Below, in pieces: positions 1-9,237 of a stretch of DNA of 26,479 nucleotides (the first letter of the stretch is position 1; every line of letters begins with the position of its first letter). The translations under genes were made by a program, and so were the position numbers. The stretch spans positions 1 through 26,479 of the forward strand of contig JBDSEA010000015.1 of the NCBI GenBank assembly GCA_039920305.1, read 5' to 3'. The notes below the pieces were generated by a model. That model saw only the letters and a program-made list of their open reading frames with translations. It had not been told where the DNA came from and ran no database searches. Origin of the DNA: DASRAJ01 sp039920305 (GTDB lineage Bacteria; Bacteroidota; Bacteroidia; Chitinophagales; UBA10324).

Positions 1-2598
1 GCAGGTGAAATAACCTACACTCATGTTTCAGGATATACTTACATGATTGTAGTGCATACTTATACCAAAGCAAGCTCGCAGGCTGCAGACCGTGATAGCC
101 TGGAAATTAAGTGGGGGGATGGAATCATGGATACCCTGCCCCGAACCAATGGCGGTGGCCAGGGTGTTTTACTTGGAAATGATATCAAATCCAATGAATA
201 TACCGGCACACATACTTATCCCGGCCTGGGAACATTTGTAATGTCAATCACTGATCCGAACAGGATAGCCGGTATCAAAAATATCAATGCCGGTAACAGT
301 GTTAATGAGCCATTCTACATAGAAGATTCATTGAGAATTCTTGACCCTGCATTCTACGGATACGATAATTCTCCGATTCTTCTGAATCCCCCGATTGATT
401 TTGGCAATGTTCATTTTCCTTACATACATAATCCGAATGCTTACGATCCTGACGGTGACTCGCTTTCTTTCGAATTTATTGTTCCGCGCAAAGCAGAAAA
501 TGTTCAGGTTGCAAAATATGTTGATCCAAATGAGGTGGATTTCACTCCACCGGGAAATACTTTTACGATTGATCCCTATACAGGCGAAGTGGACTGGTTT
601 GACCCCTACTTTATTGGGATTTACAATTTCGCCATCCTGATCCGGGAATATCGCAGCGGTGTTTGCATTGGTACCATGGTTCGTGACATGGAAGTTATTG
701 TTGACAGTGTGAACAACCGGCCGCCTGATGTTGCAGCAGTTCATGATACTTGTGTGGTGGCAGGTACTACACTTGTACTTAATGTATCTGCTACTGATCC
801 GGATTTTAATCAAACGGTTACGTTCACCTCTAACGGGGGCCCCTATGATGTACCTGCTGATCAGGCAAGTTTCACTTCCACATCCGGCATTCAGGAGGCG
901 AGCGGAACATTTACCTGGAATACCACTTGTGATCATGTCCGGTCATCATTTTACCAGGTTATATTTAAGGCAGAAGACAGCTATTTTACTCCGCTTGTTG
1001 ATCTCGAGAACTGGCTGATCACAGTGGTAGCCCCGGCTCCGCAAAATGTGGTGGCTACGGAAAACGGAAATGATATTTCAGTAACGTGGAGTAATCCGTA
1101 TAACTGTGCAACTGCTACACGCTTCATTGGTTTTTCAGTATGGAGAAGGGAGGGCAGTAATCCCTTTGAACCCGATACCTGTGGTGTAGGATTGGTAGGG
1201 AAGGGCTACACAAAGCTCTCAGAGCATCTTGCTGACTATTCGTATCTCGATCAAACCACTGAGATCGGAAAGCAGTATTGTTACCGCATTCTTGCTGAGT
1301 TTGCAGACAAAGCACTATCACAGAATGTTTTCATCTACTATAATAATGTATATAGTCTGCCTTCGAATGAAGCCTGTGCGCAGCTTGCTAAAATTATTCC
1401 TGTTATCACGAATGTTAGTGTCACTGCAACAAGTACTACTACAGGTACCATGTATGTTGCGTGGTCAAAGCCGGATCGCAACTTATTCGATTCCATACAA
1501 CATCCGGGTCCCTACAAATATGTGATCTGGAGATCACAGGGTTTTCCGGGCGGACCTATGCAGCGGATTGATTCCATCAGTGCGCCTGGTTTCTCCTTGT
1601 TAGCTGATACGGTTTATAATGATCAGGGCTTAAACACTCAGGATAACCCATATTCATACAAAATCGGATTCTATTCAAACGAACACTTTATCGGTGAAAC
1701 TGAAATTGCCTCAAGTGTTTATTTAACTACCATCGGAAGTGATCATCTTGTTTCATTATCCTGGAATGAAGAAGTTCCATGGAATAATACTTCGTATGTA
1801 ATTTACAGAAAGAATAACAGCGGAACTTTTGATTCCGTTGGCATAAGCAATATCCAAAGTTTTATTGATGGCAATCTTCCCAACTTGGTGGAGCAATGCT
1901 ACCGTATAAAAAGTGGGGGGAGTTATTCCGCTCCCGGATTTATTGATCCGATAATAAACTATAGTGAAGACCAATGTGCTGTACCGGTAGATTCCGTTGC
2001 CCCATGCCCGCCGGTTCTTGAGGTTCACAATATTTGCAATACTCCTGATTTTGCATTATCTGGATTCATTAATCAACTGATATGGACCTTCAGTGATCCG
2101 AATTGTGCTGCAGATGTAATAAGATATCTGATTTATTTTTCCCCTGCATCAGATGCGGGTTTACAGGTAATTGACACAATATCCGATGGAACTTCTCTTA
2201 CGTTCACCCATGTGCTCGATAATTCCGTTCAAGGCTGTTATGTAGTCACCGCAATTGATTCGAACAACAATGAAAGCTCATTTTCCAATGAGGTATGCGT
2301 TGACAATTGCCCGGTATATGAATTGCCGAATGTGTTTACACCCAACGGCGACGGACATAATGATACCTATCATCCGTTCCTTCCGATAAGATTTGTTGAT
2401 AAGGTAAACATGAAGATCTTTGATCAATGGGGTGATTTGATTTTTGCGACTACTGACCCCCTTATTGGCTGGGATGGAAGAGATCAGCAGTCAGGAAAGT
2501 CTTCTCCCGCTGCGGTTTACTATTATGTTTGCGATGTTTTCAGCGCACAGCAAAAAATAGGATCCGCGTTGAGCGGATACATTCATCTTTTCAGATAA
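1..2598 (+). CDS. Large T9SS type B (gliding-motility C-terminal domain) surface protein, 5'-truncated
   Basis: The reading frame is open from base 1, so the ATG at 43 is internal and the true start lies outside the window; about 865 residues are visible. The visible N-terminus has a THVSGYTY.. / TKASS.. / WGDG pattern that I recognise from repetitive Bacteroidota adhesin-like proteins. A cadherin-like stretch follows (AYDPDGDSLSFEF, then SATDPDFNQTVTF), and later segments look like fibronectin type III repeats (NVVATENGNDISVTWSNP, SVTATSTTTGTMYVAWSKP). The last 90 residues, starting near residue 775 with NVFTPNGDGHND and continuing with KIFDQWGDLIF and GWDGRD, are a gliding-motility-associated CHU_C/type B sorting domain, which sends the protein through the outer membrane by T9SS. 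It probably acts at the cell surface in adhesion or gliding; the ligand cannot be told. It stands alone in this direction: the next gene starts 106 bases later and is metabolic. A T-rich stretch follows the stop, but I saw no clear terminator stem. Confidence 0.9.
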   Translation, partial: AGEITYTHVSGYTYMIVVHTYTKASSQAADRDSLEIKWGDGIMDTLPRTNGGGQGVLLGNDIKSNEYTGTHTYPGLGTFVMSITDPNRIAGIKNINAGNSVNEPFYIEDSLRILDPAFYGYDNSPILLNPPIDFGNVHFPYIHNPNAYDPDGDSLSFEFIVPRKAENVQVAKYVDPNEVDFTPPGNTFTIDPYTGEVDWFDPYFIGIYNFAILIREYRSGVCIGTMVRDMEVIVDSVNNRPPDVAAVHDTCVVAGTTLVLNVSATDPDFNQTVTFTSNGGPYDVPADQASFTSTSGIQEASGTFTWNTTCDHVRSSFYQVIFKAEDSYFTPLVDLENWLITVVAPAPQNVVATENGNDISVTWSNPYNCATATRFIGFSVWRREGSNPFEPDTCGVGLVGKGYTKLSEHLADYSYLDQTTEIGKQYCYRILAEFADKALSQNVFIYYNNVYSLPSNEACAQLAKIIPVITNVSVTATSTTTGTMYVAWSKPDRNLFDSIQHPGPYKYVIWRSQGFPGGPMQRIDSISAPGFSLLADTVYNDQGLNTQDNPYSYKIGFYSNEHFIGETEIASSVYLTTIGSDHLVSLSWNEEVPWNNTSYVIYRKNNSGTFDSVGISNIQSFIDGNLPNLVEQCYRIKSGGSYSAPGFIDPIINYSEDQCAVPVDSVAPCPPVLEVHNICNTPDFALSGFINQLIWTFSDPNCAADVIRYLIYFSPASDAGLQVIDTISDGTSLTFTHVLDNSVQGCYVVTAIDSNNNESSFSNEVCVDNCPVYELPNVFTPNGDGHNDTYHPFLPIRFVDKVNMKIFDQWGDLIFATTDPLIGWDGRDQQSGKSSPAAVYYYVCDVFSAQQKIGSALSGYIHLFR

Positions 2599-2704
2599 TG
2601 CCTTAAGCAATTTTTTTCTCCCATTTTTACATTGTTCTATGTACTGAGGACACCGTAATTATGACTTAGGATCAGAGACTAAGAACTCTGTAACAACTAT
2701 TCAC

Positions 2705-3316
2705 ATGTTCAACGGCATCATAGAATCACTGGGGAAAATTGCTTTTGTAATTGCAGAAGGCAGCAACAGGCACTTCACTATTGAGTCAGCAATTTCTTCT
2801 GAATTGAAAATTGACCAGAGTGTAGCACACGATGGTGTTTGCTTGACTGTGGTTAATGTAAGCGGAAATCAACATGAAGTAACGGCAGTAAAGGAAACGC
2901 TAAGGAGATCCAATCTAAGCATAAAGAAAGCGGGTGATATGATCAATCTCGAACGTTCAATGTTGATGAATGCCCGCCCCGATTTTTTCGGGGGAAGAAT
3001 TGATGGTCACCTTGTTCAGGGGCATGCCGATGGAGTTGCGGTGTGTAAAAAAATTAAATCGGAAAACGGGAGCTGGCTTTTTGAGTTTCGATATGATGAA
3101 AAATATTCTCCACTACTCGCCGATAAAGGATCAGTATCCATTAACGGAGTTGCTTTAACCGTAATTAAGCCTTCAAAGAAAAAATTTTCTGCAGTCATCA
3201 TACCCTATACTTTTAACAATACCAATTTTCACTTACTGCATGAGGGTGATGAGGTCAACATCGAATTTGACATTGTTGGCAAGTATGTTTATCGCATCCT
3301 GAGGCAAGGTCGTTAG
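2705..3316 (+). CDS. ribE: Riboflavin synthase, alpha subunit
   Basis: This enzyme dismutates two 6,7-dimethyl-8-ribityllumazine molecules to riboflavin plus a pyrimidinedione, the last step of riboflavin synthesis, in the cytoplasm. Its 203 residues match the usual family length and show the internal duplication of two lumazine-binding barrels. Repeat one runs from residue 1 to about 95, with MFNGIIESLG at the start and DGVCLTVV at 43-50. Repeat two runs from about 97 to 190, with GGRIDGHLVQGHADG at 96-110 and SINGVALTV at 145-153. The usual N-terminus is MFTGIIE; here Thr3 is Asn, a mild change. The ATG at 2705 gives exactly the family start. No riboswitch-sized leader lies in the 106-base gap upstream, and no other rib genes are in the window. 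The downstream cysteine-cluster gene follows after 27 bases and may be cotranscribed. Confidence 0.95.
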   Translation: MFNGIIESLGKIAFVIAEGSNRHFTIESAISSELKIDQSVAHDGVCLTVVNVSGNQHEVTAVKETLRRSNLSIKKAGDMINLERSMLMNARPDFFGGRIDGHLVQGHADGVAVCKKIKSENGSWLFEFRYDEKYSPLLADKGSVSINGVALTVIKPSKKKFSAVIIPYTFNNTNFHLLHEGDEVNIEFDIVGKYVYRILRQGR

Positions 3317-3343
3317 CTTTATCTTTAACGCCTATAAATTACT

Positions 3344-3865
3344 ATGGCAAGCACACCAGAATACCAGCAAAAAATCGCCACTGTTTCTTCAAAAGCAAAG
3401 GCAGAGCGGAAAGAAAACAGGATACTTTTCAAGCGGCTGAAAAAGAAAAGACCGGCAGGACTGACCAAAGCATTCCGGATTTATAATGACGAGGCATTCG
3501 CTCACATTAATTGCATGGATTGCGCCAACTGCTGCAGAACATCCCTTGCTGTTTTTGAGAAGCCAGATGTAAAAAGAATTTCACAGCATTTTGCGATGAA
3601 AGAAAAGGACTTCATCAAAAAATACCTTACGCCTCACCCGGATTATGAATTTCTGATAAAGATTCTTCCTTGTCCCTTTCTGGCTGAGGATAATAAATGC
3701 TCCATTTATGAAATAAGACCAACGGGATGCAGAACTTATCCGCCTGCCAGACTTCAATTAAGTGATGAGCAACTCGATGTGATTCACGACAACATTGGCA
3801 TTTGCCCGGCAATAAGCGAAATGGTTGAAAGAGTGAAGGAGAAATTCGATGGAGTAAAATCCTGA
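3344..3865 (+). CDS. YkgJ-family cysteine cluster (CxxCxxCC) protein
   Basis: This is a 173-residue protein of the CxxCxxCC family, annotated in databases as a putative zinc- or iron-chelating domain; its biochemical role is not established. The diagnostic cysteines are visible: C57, C60, C63 and C64 in NCMDCANCCRTS, then C110 in PCPFLAEDNKC, C119, C129 in RPTGCRTYPP, and C154. Together they give eight conserved-looking cysteines suited to metal or cluster binding. The N-terminal 45 residues are rich in Lys, Arg and Glu and probably helical. There is no signal peptide, so a cytoplasmic location is likely. It sits 27 bases after ribE on the same strand, so co-expression is plausible, but a functional tie to riboflavin is not implied. 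It converges with carB; the 144 bases between hold only an AT-rich imperfect palindrome. Confidence 0.85.
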   Translation: MASTPEYQQKIATVSSKAKAERKENRILFKRLKKKRPAGLTKAFRIYNDEAFAHINCMDCANCCRTSLAVFEKPDVKRISQHFAMKEKDFIKKYLTPHPDYEFLIKILPCPFLAEDNKCSIYEIRPTGCRTYPPARLQLSDEQLDVIHDNIGICPAISEMVERVKEKFDGVKS

Positions 3866-4009
3866 AATCAGTTTACACCTATGAACATAAAATGTGAACT
3901 GCACTCCCACATCTCACAGCTATAATCCATTTTTGTTGAAAAATATTAAAGGTATCCATTTCCAAAAAATAACTTTTTAAAAAGGTTTTATCCGGATTAA
4001 AAATTAAAT

Positions 4010-6838
4010 TCATCTGCTGAGATACATGCTCTTTTCCTTACTCAATTGCCGGAAGATAGGATCATACAAATCTTTAATAAACCGAATAGATTCTCCGGTG
4101 GATTTCATTTCAGGACCTAATTCCTTATTCACATTAGGAAATTTATCGAAAGAAAAGACAGGTTCTTTGATAGCATAACCAGTAAGCTTCCGGTCAAACT
4201 TAAAATCTTTCAGCTTCTTTGCACCAAGCATCACCTTGGTTGCAATGTTCAGATATGGTATCTGATAAGCCTTTGCAATGAAGGGTGTGGTACGTGAGGC
4301 GCGTGGATTCGCTTCAATCACATATACCTGATCATTTTTAATGGCAAACTGGATATTGATGAGCCCAAGAATGTTAAGAGCACGCGAAATTTTTTCAGCA
4401 TATTCCATCATCCTGTCAACCACATCATACTTTAGATTAAACGGAGGAAGCACCGCACTGGAATCACCACTGTGAATGCCGGCAGGCTCAATATGCTCCA
4501 TCACACCCATGATGTGCACTTCATTACCATCACAGATGCAATCAATCTCAGCTTCCTCTGCGTGATCCAGAAAATGATCAATGAGAATTTTATTTCCGGG
4601 AAGATGCTTCAGCAACCTCATTACCGCACTTTCAAGCTCCTCAGGGTTGATGACGATCCGCATGCGCTGACCACCGAGAACATAGGACGGCCTGACGAGG
4701 ACAGGATAGCCGATCCGGTGCGCCACTTCCACCGCTTCCTCCACCGTATAGGCAACACCATAATCTGGATAAGGAATCTGCAATTCCTTCAGCAAATCCG
4801 AGAATCTACCACGGTCTTCGGCTATGTCCATATTGTCGAATGAAGTGCCGATGATCGGGATCCCGTTTTCTTGTAGTTTTTTAGAAAGCTTAAGGGCAGT
4901 TTGACCCCCAAGCTGAACAATCACACCTTCCGGTTTTTCATGCCTGATGATCTCCCTGAGATGCTCCCAGAAGACCGGCTCGAAGTACAGCTTGTCTGCA
5001 ATGTCGAAGTCAGTTGAAACAGTTTCCGGATTACAGTTAATCATTATCGCCTCATAGCCCGATTCACGAATAGCCAGGAGGCCATGCACACAGCAATAAT
5101 CGAATTCAATTCCCTGCCCGATGCGGTTCGGTCCGCTCCCCAGCACTATAATTTTTCTCTGATCGCTTACAATGCTTTCATTTTCGCCATCGTATGTGGA
5201 ATAGTAATAAGGAGTTTGGGCGCCGAATTCCGCTGCGCATGTGTCAACGAGCTTGTAAACCCGGCCAATACCAAGTTGCTTTCTTTTCTCAAAAACATCT
5301 TCTTCGCTTACATGAAGCAGGTTGGCAAGCTGCACATCTCCGTAACCAAGCTGTTTCATGTGCATCATTGTTTCATTGGAAATAGATGCAAGCGTTTCAT
5401 TTTTAAACGCAATTTCAGCTTTAACCAGCTCATTAATTTGTTCCAGAAACCATTCATCAATATAGGTTGCCTTATGAATGGTATTAACGGAAAGTCCAAG
5501 GGAGAGTGCATCCTTGATCCTGAATACCCTGTCCCATGAAGGGTTTGGAAGCTTATCCTTGATCTCTTCCACAGGCCGCAATGATTTTCCATCAGCGCCC
5601 AGTCCTATCGAATCATTTTCGAGTGACTGACAGGCTTTCTGCAAAGCCTCAATAAATGTCCTGCCGATGCCCATCACCTCACCCACTGACTTCATTTGCA
5701 AGCCAAGTGTTTCATCGGCACCATGAAATTTATCAAAGTTCCATCTCGGAATTTTCACGATCACATAATCGAGCGCAGGCTCGAAATATGCTGACGTTGT
5801 ACCTGTGATTTGATTCCTTAATTCATCAAGATGATAACCGATGGCAAGCTTTGCTGCTACTTTTGCAATAGGATATCCTGTTGCCTTTGATGCCAGTGCC
5901 GAGGAACGAGATACGCGCGGATTGATTTCTACCGCTATAATTTCTTCGTTCTCAGGATTCATCGCAAACTGTACGTTGCATCCCCCTGCAAAATTTCCCA
6001 GCGAGCGCATCATCCGCATTGCCTGGTCACGCATGCACTGGTAGGCTGCATCACTCAGCGTCATGGCAGGAGCAACCGTAATGGAATCCCCTGTATGAAT
6101 TCCCATCGGATCAAAATTCTCGACTGTGCAGATGATGACGACATTATCATTTGCATCGCGCAATAATTCAAGCTCAAATTCTTTCCATCCAAGAACCGCT
6201 TTTTCAATCAGTACTTCATGCACGGGTGAGGCTTTCAAGCCGCGATCAAGCAGTTCCTCAAAATCTTCTTTACCATGAACAAATGCGCCGCCGCTTCCGC
6301 CGAGTGTGTAAGATGGGCGGATCACCAGAGGGTATCCGATCTTCTGGGCGATCTCTTTTCCTTCCAGCATGGATGAGGCAACGCGGGAAGGAGCAACCCC
6401 AATTCCGATTTCTCCCATTAGTTTCCGAAAGACTTCCCGGTTCTCGGCGCGGTCAATGGCAACAATATCAACCCCAATCATTCTCACATTGTATTTCTGC
6501 CATACACCTACCTCATCCGCTTCCTTCGCAAGATTCAATGCTGTTTGACCACCCATGGTTGGCAACACGGCATCTACAGGAATATTTTTTTCAATTTGTT
6601 CTTCCAGTATCCGGATAATTGAATTCACATTAAGCGGAAGAAGATAAACATGATCTGCCGTTACCGGGTCAGTCATGATGGTTGCAGGATTGGAATTTAT
6701 AAGGGACACCCGCACACCCTCTTCGCGCAATGACCTGCTTGCCTGGCTTCCCGAATAATCAAATTCACATGCCTGGCCGATGATGATGGGACCCGAGCCG
6801 ATGATGAGTACGTGCCGGATGGAATTATCGCGGGGCAA
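4010..6838 (-). CDS. carB: Carbamoyl-phosphate synthase large chain, short form without allosteric domain
   Basis: It makes carbamoyl phosphate from bicarbonate, ammonia and two ATP, feeding pyrimidine and arginine synthesis. The two homologous ATP-grasp halves are clear: half one opens with LIIGSGPIIIGQACEFDYSG (residues about 11-30) and half two with VLGSGPNRIGQGIEFDY near residue 560; both carry GGQTAL motifs. The protein is 942 residues; the E. coli enzyme has about 1073. The missing part is the C-terminal MGS-like domain that binds ornithine and UMP: the sequence ends soon after GPEMKSTGES. No frameshift explains this, because only 144 bases separate the stop from the convergent neighbour. 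The start codon is TTG at 6838-6836: an in-frame stop lies six codons upstream and no ATG or GTG lies between, while MPRDNSI fits the family N-terminus. No carA is present in the window. A terminator-like hairpin lies 72 bases upstream (6910-6938). Confidence 0.96.
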   Translation of the reverse strand: MPRDNSIRHVLIIGSGPIIIGQACEFDYSGSQASRSLREEGVRVSLINSNPATIMTDPVTADHVYLLPLNVNSIIRILEEQIEKNIPVDAVLPTMGGQTALNLAKEADEVGVWQKYNVRMIGVDIVAIDRAENREVFRKLMGEIGIGVAPSRVASSMLEGKEIAQKIGYPLVIRPSYTLGGSGGAFVHGKEDFEELLDRGLKASPVHEVLIEKAVLGWKEFELELLRDANDNVVIICTVENFDPMGIHTGDSITVAPAMTLSDAAYQCMRDQAMRMMRSLGNFAGGCNVQFAMNPENEEIIAVEINPRVSRSSALASKATGYPIAKVAAKLAIGYHLDELRNQITGTTSAYFEPALDYVIVKIPRWNFDKFHGADETLGLQMKSVGEVMGIGRTFIEALQKACQSLENDSIGLGADGKSLRPVEEIKDKLPNPSWDRVFRIKDALSLGLSVNTIHKATYIDEWFLEQINELVKAEIAFKNETLASISNETMMHMKQLGYGDVQLANLLHVSEEDVFEKRKQLGIGRVYKLVDTCAAEFGAQTPYYYSTYDGENESIVSDQRKIIVLGSGPNRIGQGIEFDYCCVHGLLAIRESGYEAIMINCNPETVSTDFDIADKLYFEPVFWEHLREIIRHEKPEGVIVQLGGQTALKLSKKLQENGIPIIGTSFDNMDIAEDRGRFSDLLKELQIPYPDYGVAYTVEEAVEVAHRIGYPVLVRPSYVLGGQRMRIVINPEELESAVMRLLKHLPGNKILIDHFLDHAEEAEIDCICDGNEVHIMGVMEHIEPAGIHSGDSSAVLPPFNLKYDVVDRMMEYAEKISRALNILGLINIQFAIKNDQVYVIEANPRASRTTPFIAKAYQIPYLNIATKVMLGAKKLKDFKFDRKLTGYAIKEPVFSFDKFPNVNKELGPEMKSTGESIRFIKDLYDPIFRQLSKEKSMYLSR

Positions 6839-6909
6839 AACTGTCTGGAATTTTTAGGTTTGAAATTACCCTGCCTGATTCCCGGTTTAACAGGACTTCA
6901 GGAAGCGCT

Positions 6910-6938
6910 AAAAAAAATCCCGCATCATATCGGGATTT
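6910..6938 (-). terminator. Terminator-like hairpin in the carB leader (possible attenuator)
   Basis: On the minus strand an 8-base perfect stem (AAATCCCG / CGGGATTT, plus-strand arms 6915-6922 and 6931-6938) with an 8-base loop runs into eight T residues (6917-6910, partly in the stem). This is the shape of an intrinsic terminator read on the minus strand. It lies between a strong terminator for the preceding gene (7081-7115) and the TTG start of carB at 6838. It is either a second, backup terminator or a leader attenuator for carB. The fold is seen; the regulatory role is inferred. Confidence 0.55.
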
Positions 6939-6991
6939 GTACTGAAGCTGAATAAAAAAAAGCCGGTTGATTTTACAGCGAGCTGAATTTT

Positions 6992-7012
6992 GACCTTGAA
7001 TCATCAAAGGTC
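6992..7012. repeat. Short inverted repeat upstream of carB
   Basis: GACCTT at 6992-6997 and AAGGTC at 7007-7012 form a 6-base inverted repeat with a 9-base loop; T-rich and A-rich flanks can extend it with one bulge. It lies upstream of the terminator-like hairpin at 6910-6938. It could be an operator or the upstream part of a folded carB leader. Short repeats of this size can also arise by chance. Confidence 0.3.
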
Positions 7013-7080
7013 GAAAATACAGTGAGGAATTTCATTTTCTGAAAAATAATTTCAGGAGCATTGTGATGGAAGAATTTTTT

Positions 7081-7115
7081 AAAAAAGAAGCTGCCCCGTT
7101 TTTGAAGCAGCTTCT
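7081..7115 (-). terminator. Rho-independent terminator of the Omp28-like T9SS gene
   Basis: A perfect 9-base stem, AGAAGCTGC (7086-7094) and GCAGCTTCT (7107-7115), with a 12-base loop is followed on the minus strand by a run of six T residues (7086-7081). It starts 22 bases after the stop codon of the minus-strand gene ending at 7137, the expected place for its terminator. Confidence 0.85.
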
Positions 7116-7136
7116 GAAACAAATAATTTTTCCTGA

Positions 7137-9050
7137 TTAATGGCTGACGTTGAATTTATCCTGAGCTATTATTCTTACATCCTCTTTCAGGCGATAAACA
7201 TACATGCCATTTTCAAATCCGGAAGTATTGATGATAAGATCACCATTGGATTTAACTGATGTACGGTAAATAACCTGGCCTAAAACATTAAGTACTTCGA
7301 GGATAGTATGATCCGAAGTTATTCCATTGGTATGAACTACTGCCAGATCATTCGCAGGATTTGGATAAACCGATATAAACGCCGCATCGGGAGATGCAAT
7401 CCCCACAATGCTGCCATAATGTATATTCACATTGTCCACATAAAGATTATTGCCAAAGCCGCTTATCGCCTGAAATTTTACTTCCACATTTGATTGGCCG
7501 ATGAACTGACTCATATCGAGTGAAACCGGCTGCCAATGGCTTGCAGTGGGTTTCCAGTCAGCCGTAGAGGTAACCATTGATAAGCCACCATTATCATCTT
7601 TATCAAATAAAGTGATCCATGTTTGGCCACAATCTGATGAAGCAAGTATTTTTAATTGATCATTATATCCGGCGTAGGATGCCTTAGCATAGTCAAATTG
7701 CAGAAATGCCTCAGTTTGACCTGCATCGGAAAAATCAAAATTTTGTACAAACAATTCATCCACATCACCTTCGGGTACAACATAGAAAGGGTATTTAGCG
7801 GCACCTAAGGGAGATATTTGATACGCCCCCACGGTGGAAGAGCGAATCCAGGTGTCGCTCGCATTAGGGTTACTGATAAACCATCCCGAAGGTGGAAAAA
7901 CAGAAAGCACGAAATTTTCGACTATCGGTGAAGCTGCGGGTGTGCCCAAACCAATAACAGAAACAGGTACTGTGGAAACCAAACCTGCATTAAAGGCATT
8001 TCCGTTGATAACACTTATATAACCCGTCAAAATACCCGATCCGTCAGGTACCACAATAGCGGGTAACTGAATTCCGGTTGCAGTTGCACCTGCTGCTAAA
8101 GAGCCCGTCCAGTCAAAGGTCAGAGGTGTTCCGGAACCTACAGAATAAGTAAGGGTTGCAGAAGTAAGGGTTGTGGTGCCAAGGTTGGTGATATCAGCAA
8201 CCGGAGCGATGGAGCCCGTACAGGTAATTGGATTAGTTACAGATAATATAACCGTTGCATAATTCGCTAAAGCAGGTGACAAAGGCTCACTATAGGCAGT
8301 CTGATAAACCATCTTATCATCATCATTCTGAATAAAAGCGATTGCACCAAGCTCATTCAGGTTATAAATATTTGCAAGTTTCCATGACGCAGTAATCGTG
8401 TTGGTATATCCGGAATCAATCACTGAAGGAAGCTCTGTTCCGGTAGTATTCGGAATCATTTGCTTCATAACATTTTCAAAAAGTGATTCGCCATTTGTAC
8501 CTGGTGCTGTAATGAAATCTATCTCTTTTTCAATCACTGCGATACGTGCCCTCAAGGTGCCGGTTACAGAAGCAACAGCTGAAATACTCAGTGTTACATA
8601 GATGGAATCTGCATCAGCGGAAATCGTGTGTGACAAGGTCATGGAGAATGGTGAGGTAACTGCATAAGCATCATCAATATCAGACTGGCTGAGGCAGGCG
8701 GGAGCTCCATCGTAATAACCGCAATCATTGATTATTGATTTGCCATCAACAAAACCCCATGGAACTCCATTTACACCATAATAATCAACCCTCGTTTGAA
8801 CCTGGGCAGGATTATGAAGATTCATGGGATCATAGCCCGGCCATGATACCTGGTACTTAAGTGATTTTACTTTGTCAGAGTTGGCATTCAGCAAATCATT
8901 GAAAGCAGGATTTTGATCCCCGCATGGTGGACATGAAGCTTGTGTGAATTCTTCGACAAGAACAAGCCGTGGAGATTGAGCATGCAGGCTCTGATTTAAG
9001 CTTAGTAGATAAATCAAAGTCACGGATAACAGGAGTGTAAATTTTTTCAC
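7137..9050 (-). CDS. Secreted thioredoxin-fold (Omp28-related) protein with T9SS type A sorting domain
   Basis: The 637-residue protein starts with a signal peptide (MKKFTLLLS.., probable cleavage after HAQ near 25). Next comes an Omp28/thioredoxin-like domain with EFTQASCPPCGDQNP, where the CPPC pair is C40 and C43, and a VNGVPWGFVDG segment typical of that fold (Val-Pro, the cis-proline position). The middle has Ig-like sequence. Residues about 370-545 resemble a MAM/choice-of-anchor J jelly roll (SDTWIRSS, LFVQNFDFS, WQPVSLDMSQF, LYVDNVNI). The C-terminus has SVYPNPANDLAVV and GMYVYRL, a type A T9SS sorting domain. A role as a surface-attached disulfide or thiol protein is inferred; activity is not proven by CPPC alone. 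The start codon is GTG (9050-9048), directly followed by the signal peptide, with no ATG alternative. It is divergent from the small T9SS gene at 9238. Confidence 0.9.
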   Translation of the reverse strand: MKKFTLLLSVTLIYLLSLNQSLHAQSPRLVLVEEFTQASCPPCGDQNPAFNDLLNANSDKVKSLKYQVSWPGYDPMNLHNPAQVQTRVDYYGVNGVPWGFVDGKSIINDCGYYDGAPACLSQSDIDDAYAVTSPFSMTLSHTISADADSIYVTLSISAVASVTGTLRARIAVIEKEIDFITAPGTNGESLFENVMKQMIPNTTGTELPSVIDSGYTNTITASWKLANIYNLNELGAIAFIQNDDDKMVYQTAYSEPLSPALANYATVILSVTNPITCTGSIAPVADITNLGTTTLTSATLTYSVGSGTPLTFDWTGSLAAGATATGIQLPAIVVPDGSGILTGYISVINGNAFNAGLVSTVPVSVIGLGTPAASPIVENFVLSVFPPSGWFISNPNASDTWIRSSTVGAYQISPLGAAKYPFYVVPEGDVDELFVQNFDFSDAGQTEAFLQFDYAKASYAGYNDQLKILASSDCGQTWITLFDKDDNGGLSMVTSTADWKPTASHWQPVSLDMSQFIGQSNVEVKFQAISGFGNNLYVDNVNIHYGSIVGIASPDAAFISVYPNPANDLAVVHTNGITSDHTILEVLNVLGQVIYRTSVKSNGDLIINTSGFENGMYVYRLKEDVRIIAQDKFNVSH

Positions 9051-9203
9051 AGTGAATTTTTTTAGTGATCGTAGAGTGCTAAAATAAATATTTCAATTCA
9101 GAGTATGTTTCTTTAAATGTTTCAGTAAGTTTAGTATCTGATTTTAAAATTTCCTCTCTGAATACAAATTCATGAAATAAAAAATTTAAGACAATAACTG
9201 TTA

Positions 9204-9211
9204 TATCTTTG
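9204..9211 (+). promoter_or_regulatory. Candidate Bacteroidota -7 element (TATCTTTG)
   Basis: TATCTTTG fits the TAnnTTTG -7 consensus of the Bacteroidota housekeeping sigma factor and ends 26 bases before the ATG at 9238. No convincing TTG -33 element is found at the usual distance, so the call rests on the -7 match and its position. Confidence 0.5.
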
Positions 9212-9237
9212 CTGATAAGTTTTCAAAATTTTGCGTT

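Noticed and set aside
328..936. A 202-codon minus-strand frame inside the large T9SS gene.
   Set aside because: It is antisense to a clear beta-repeat protein, has low-complexity composition without domain features, and has no promoter or neighbour to support it.
3970..4005. AT-rich imperfect palindromes between the cysteine-cluster gene and carB that might be a bidirectional terminator.
   Set aside because: The stems are nearly all A-T and imperfect; their stability would be low, and such patterns are common in AT-rich spacers.
5084..5539. A 151-codon open frame on the plus strand inside carB, and a 155-codon one at 6151-6618.
   Set aside because: Both are antisense to strongly conserved CarB coding sequence and have no recognisable domain or signal; they are frame shadows.
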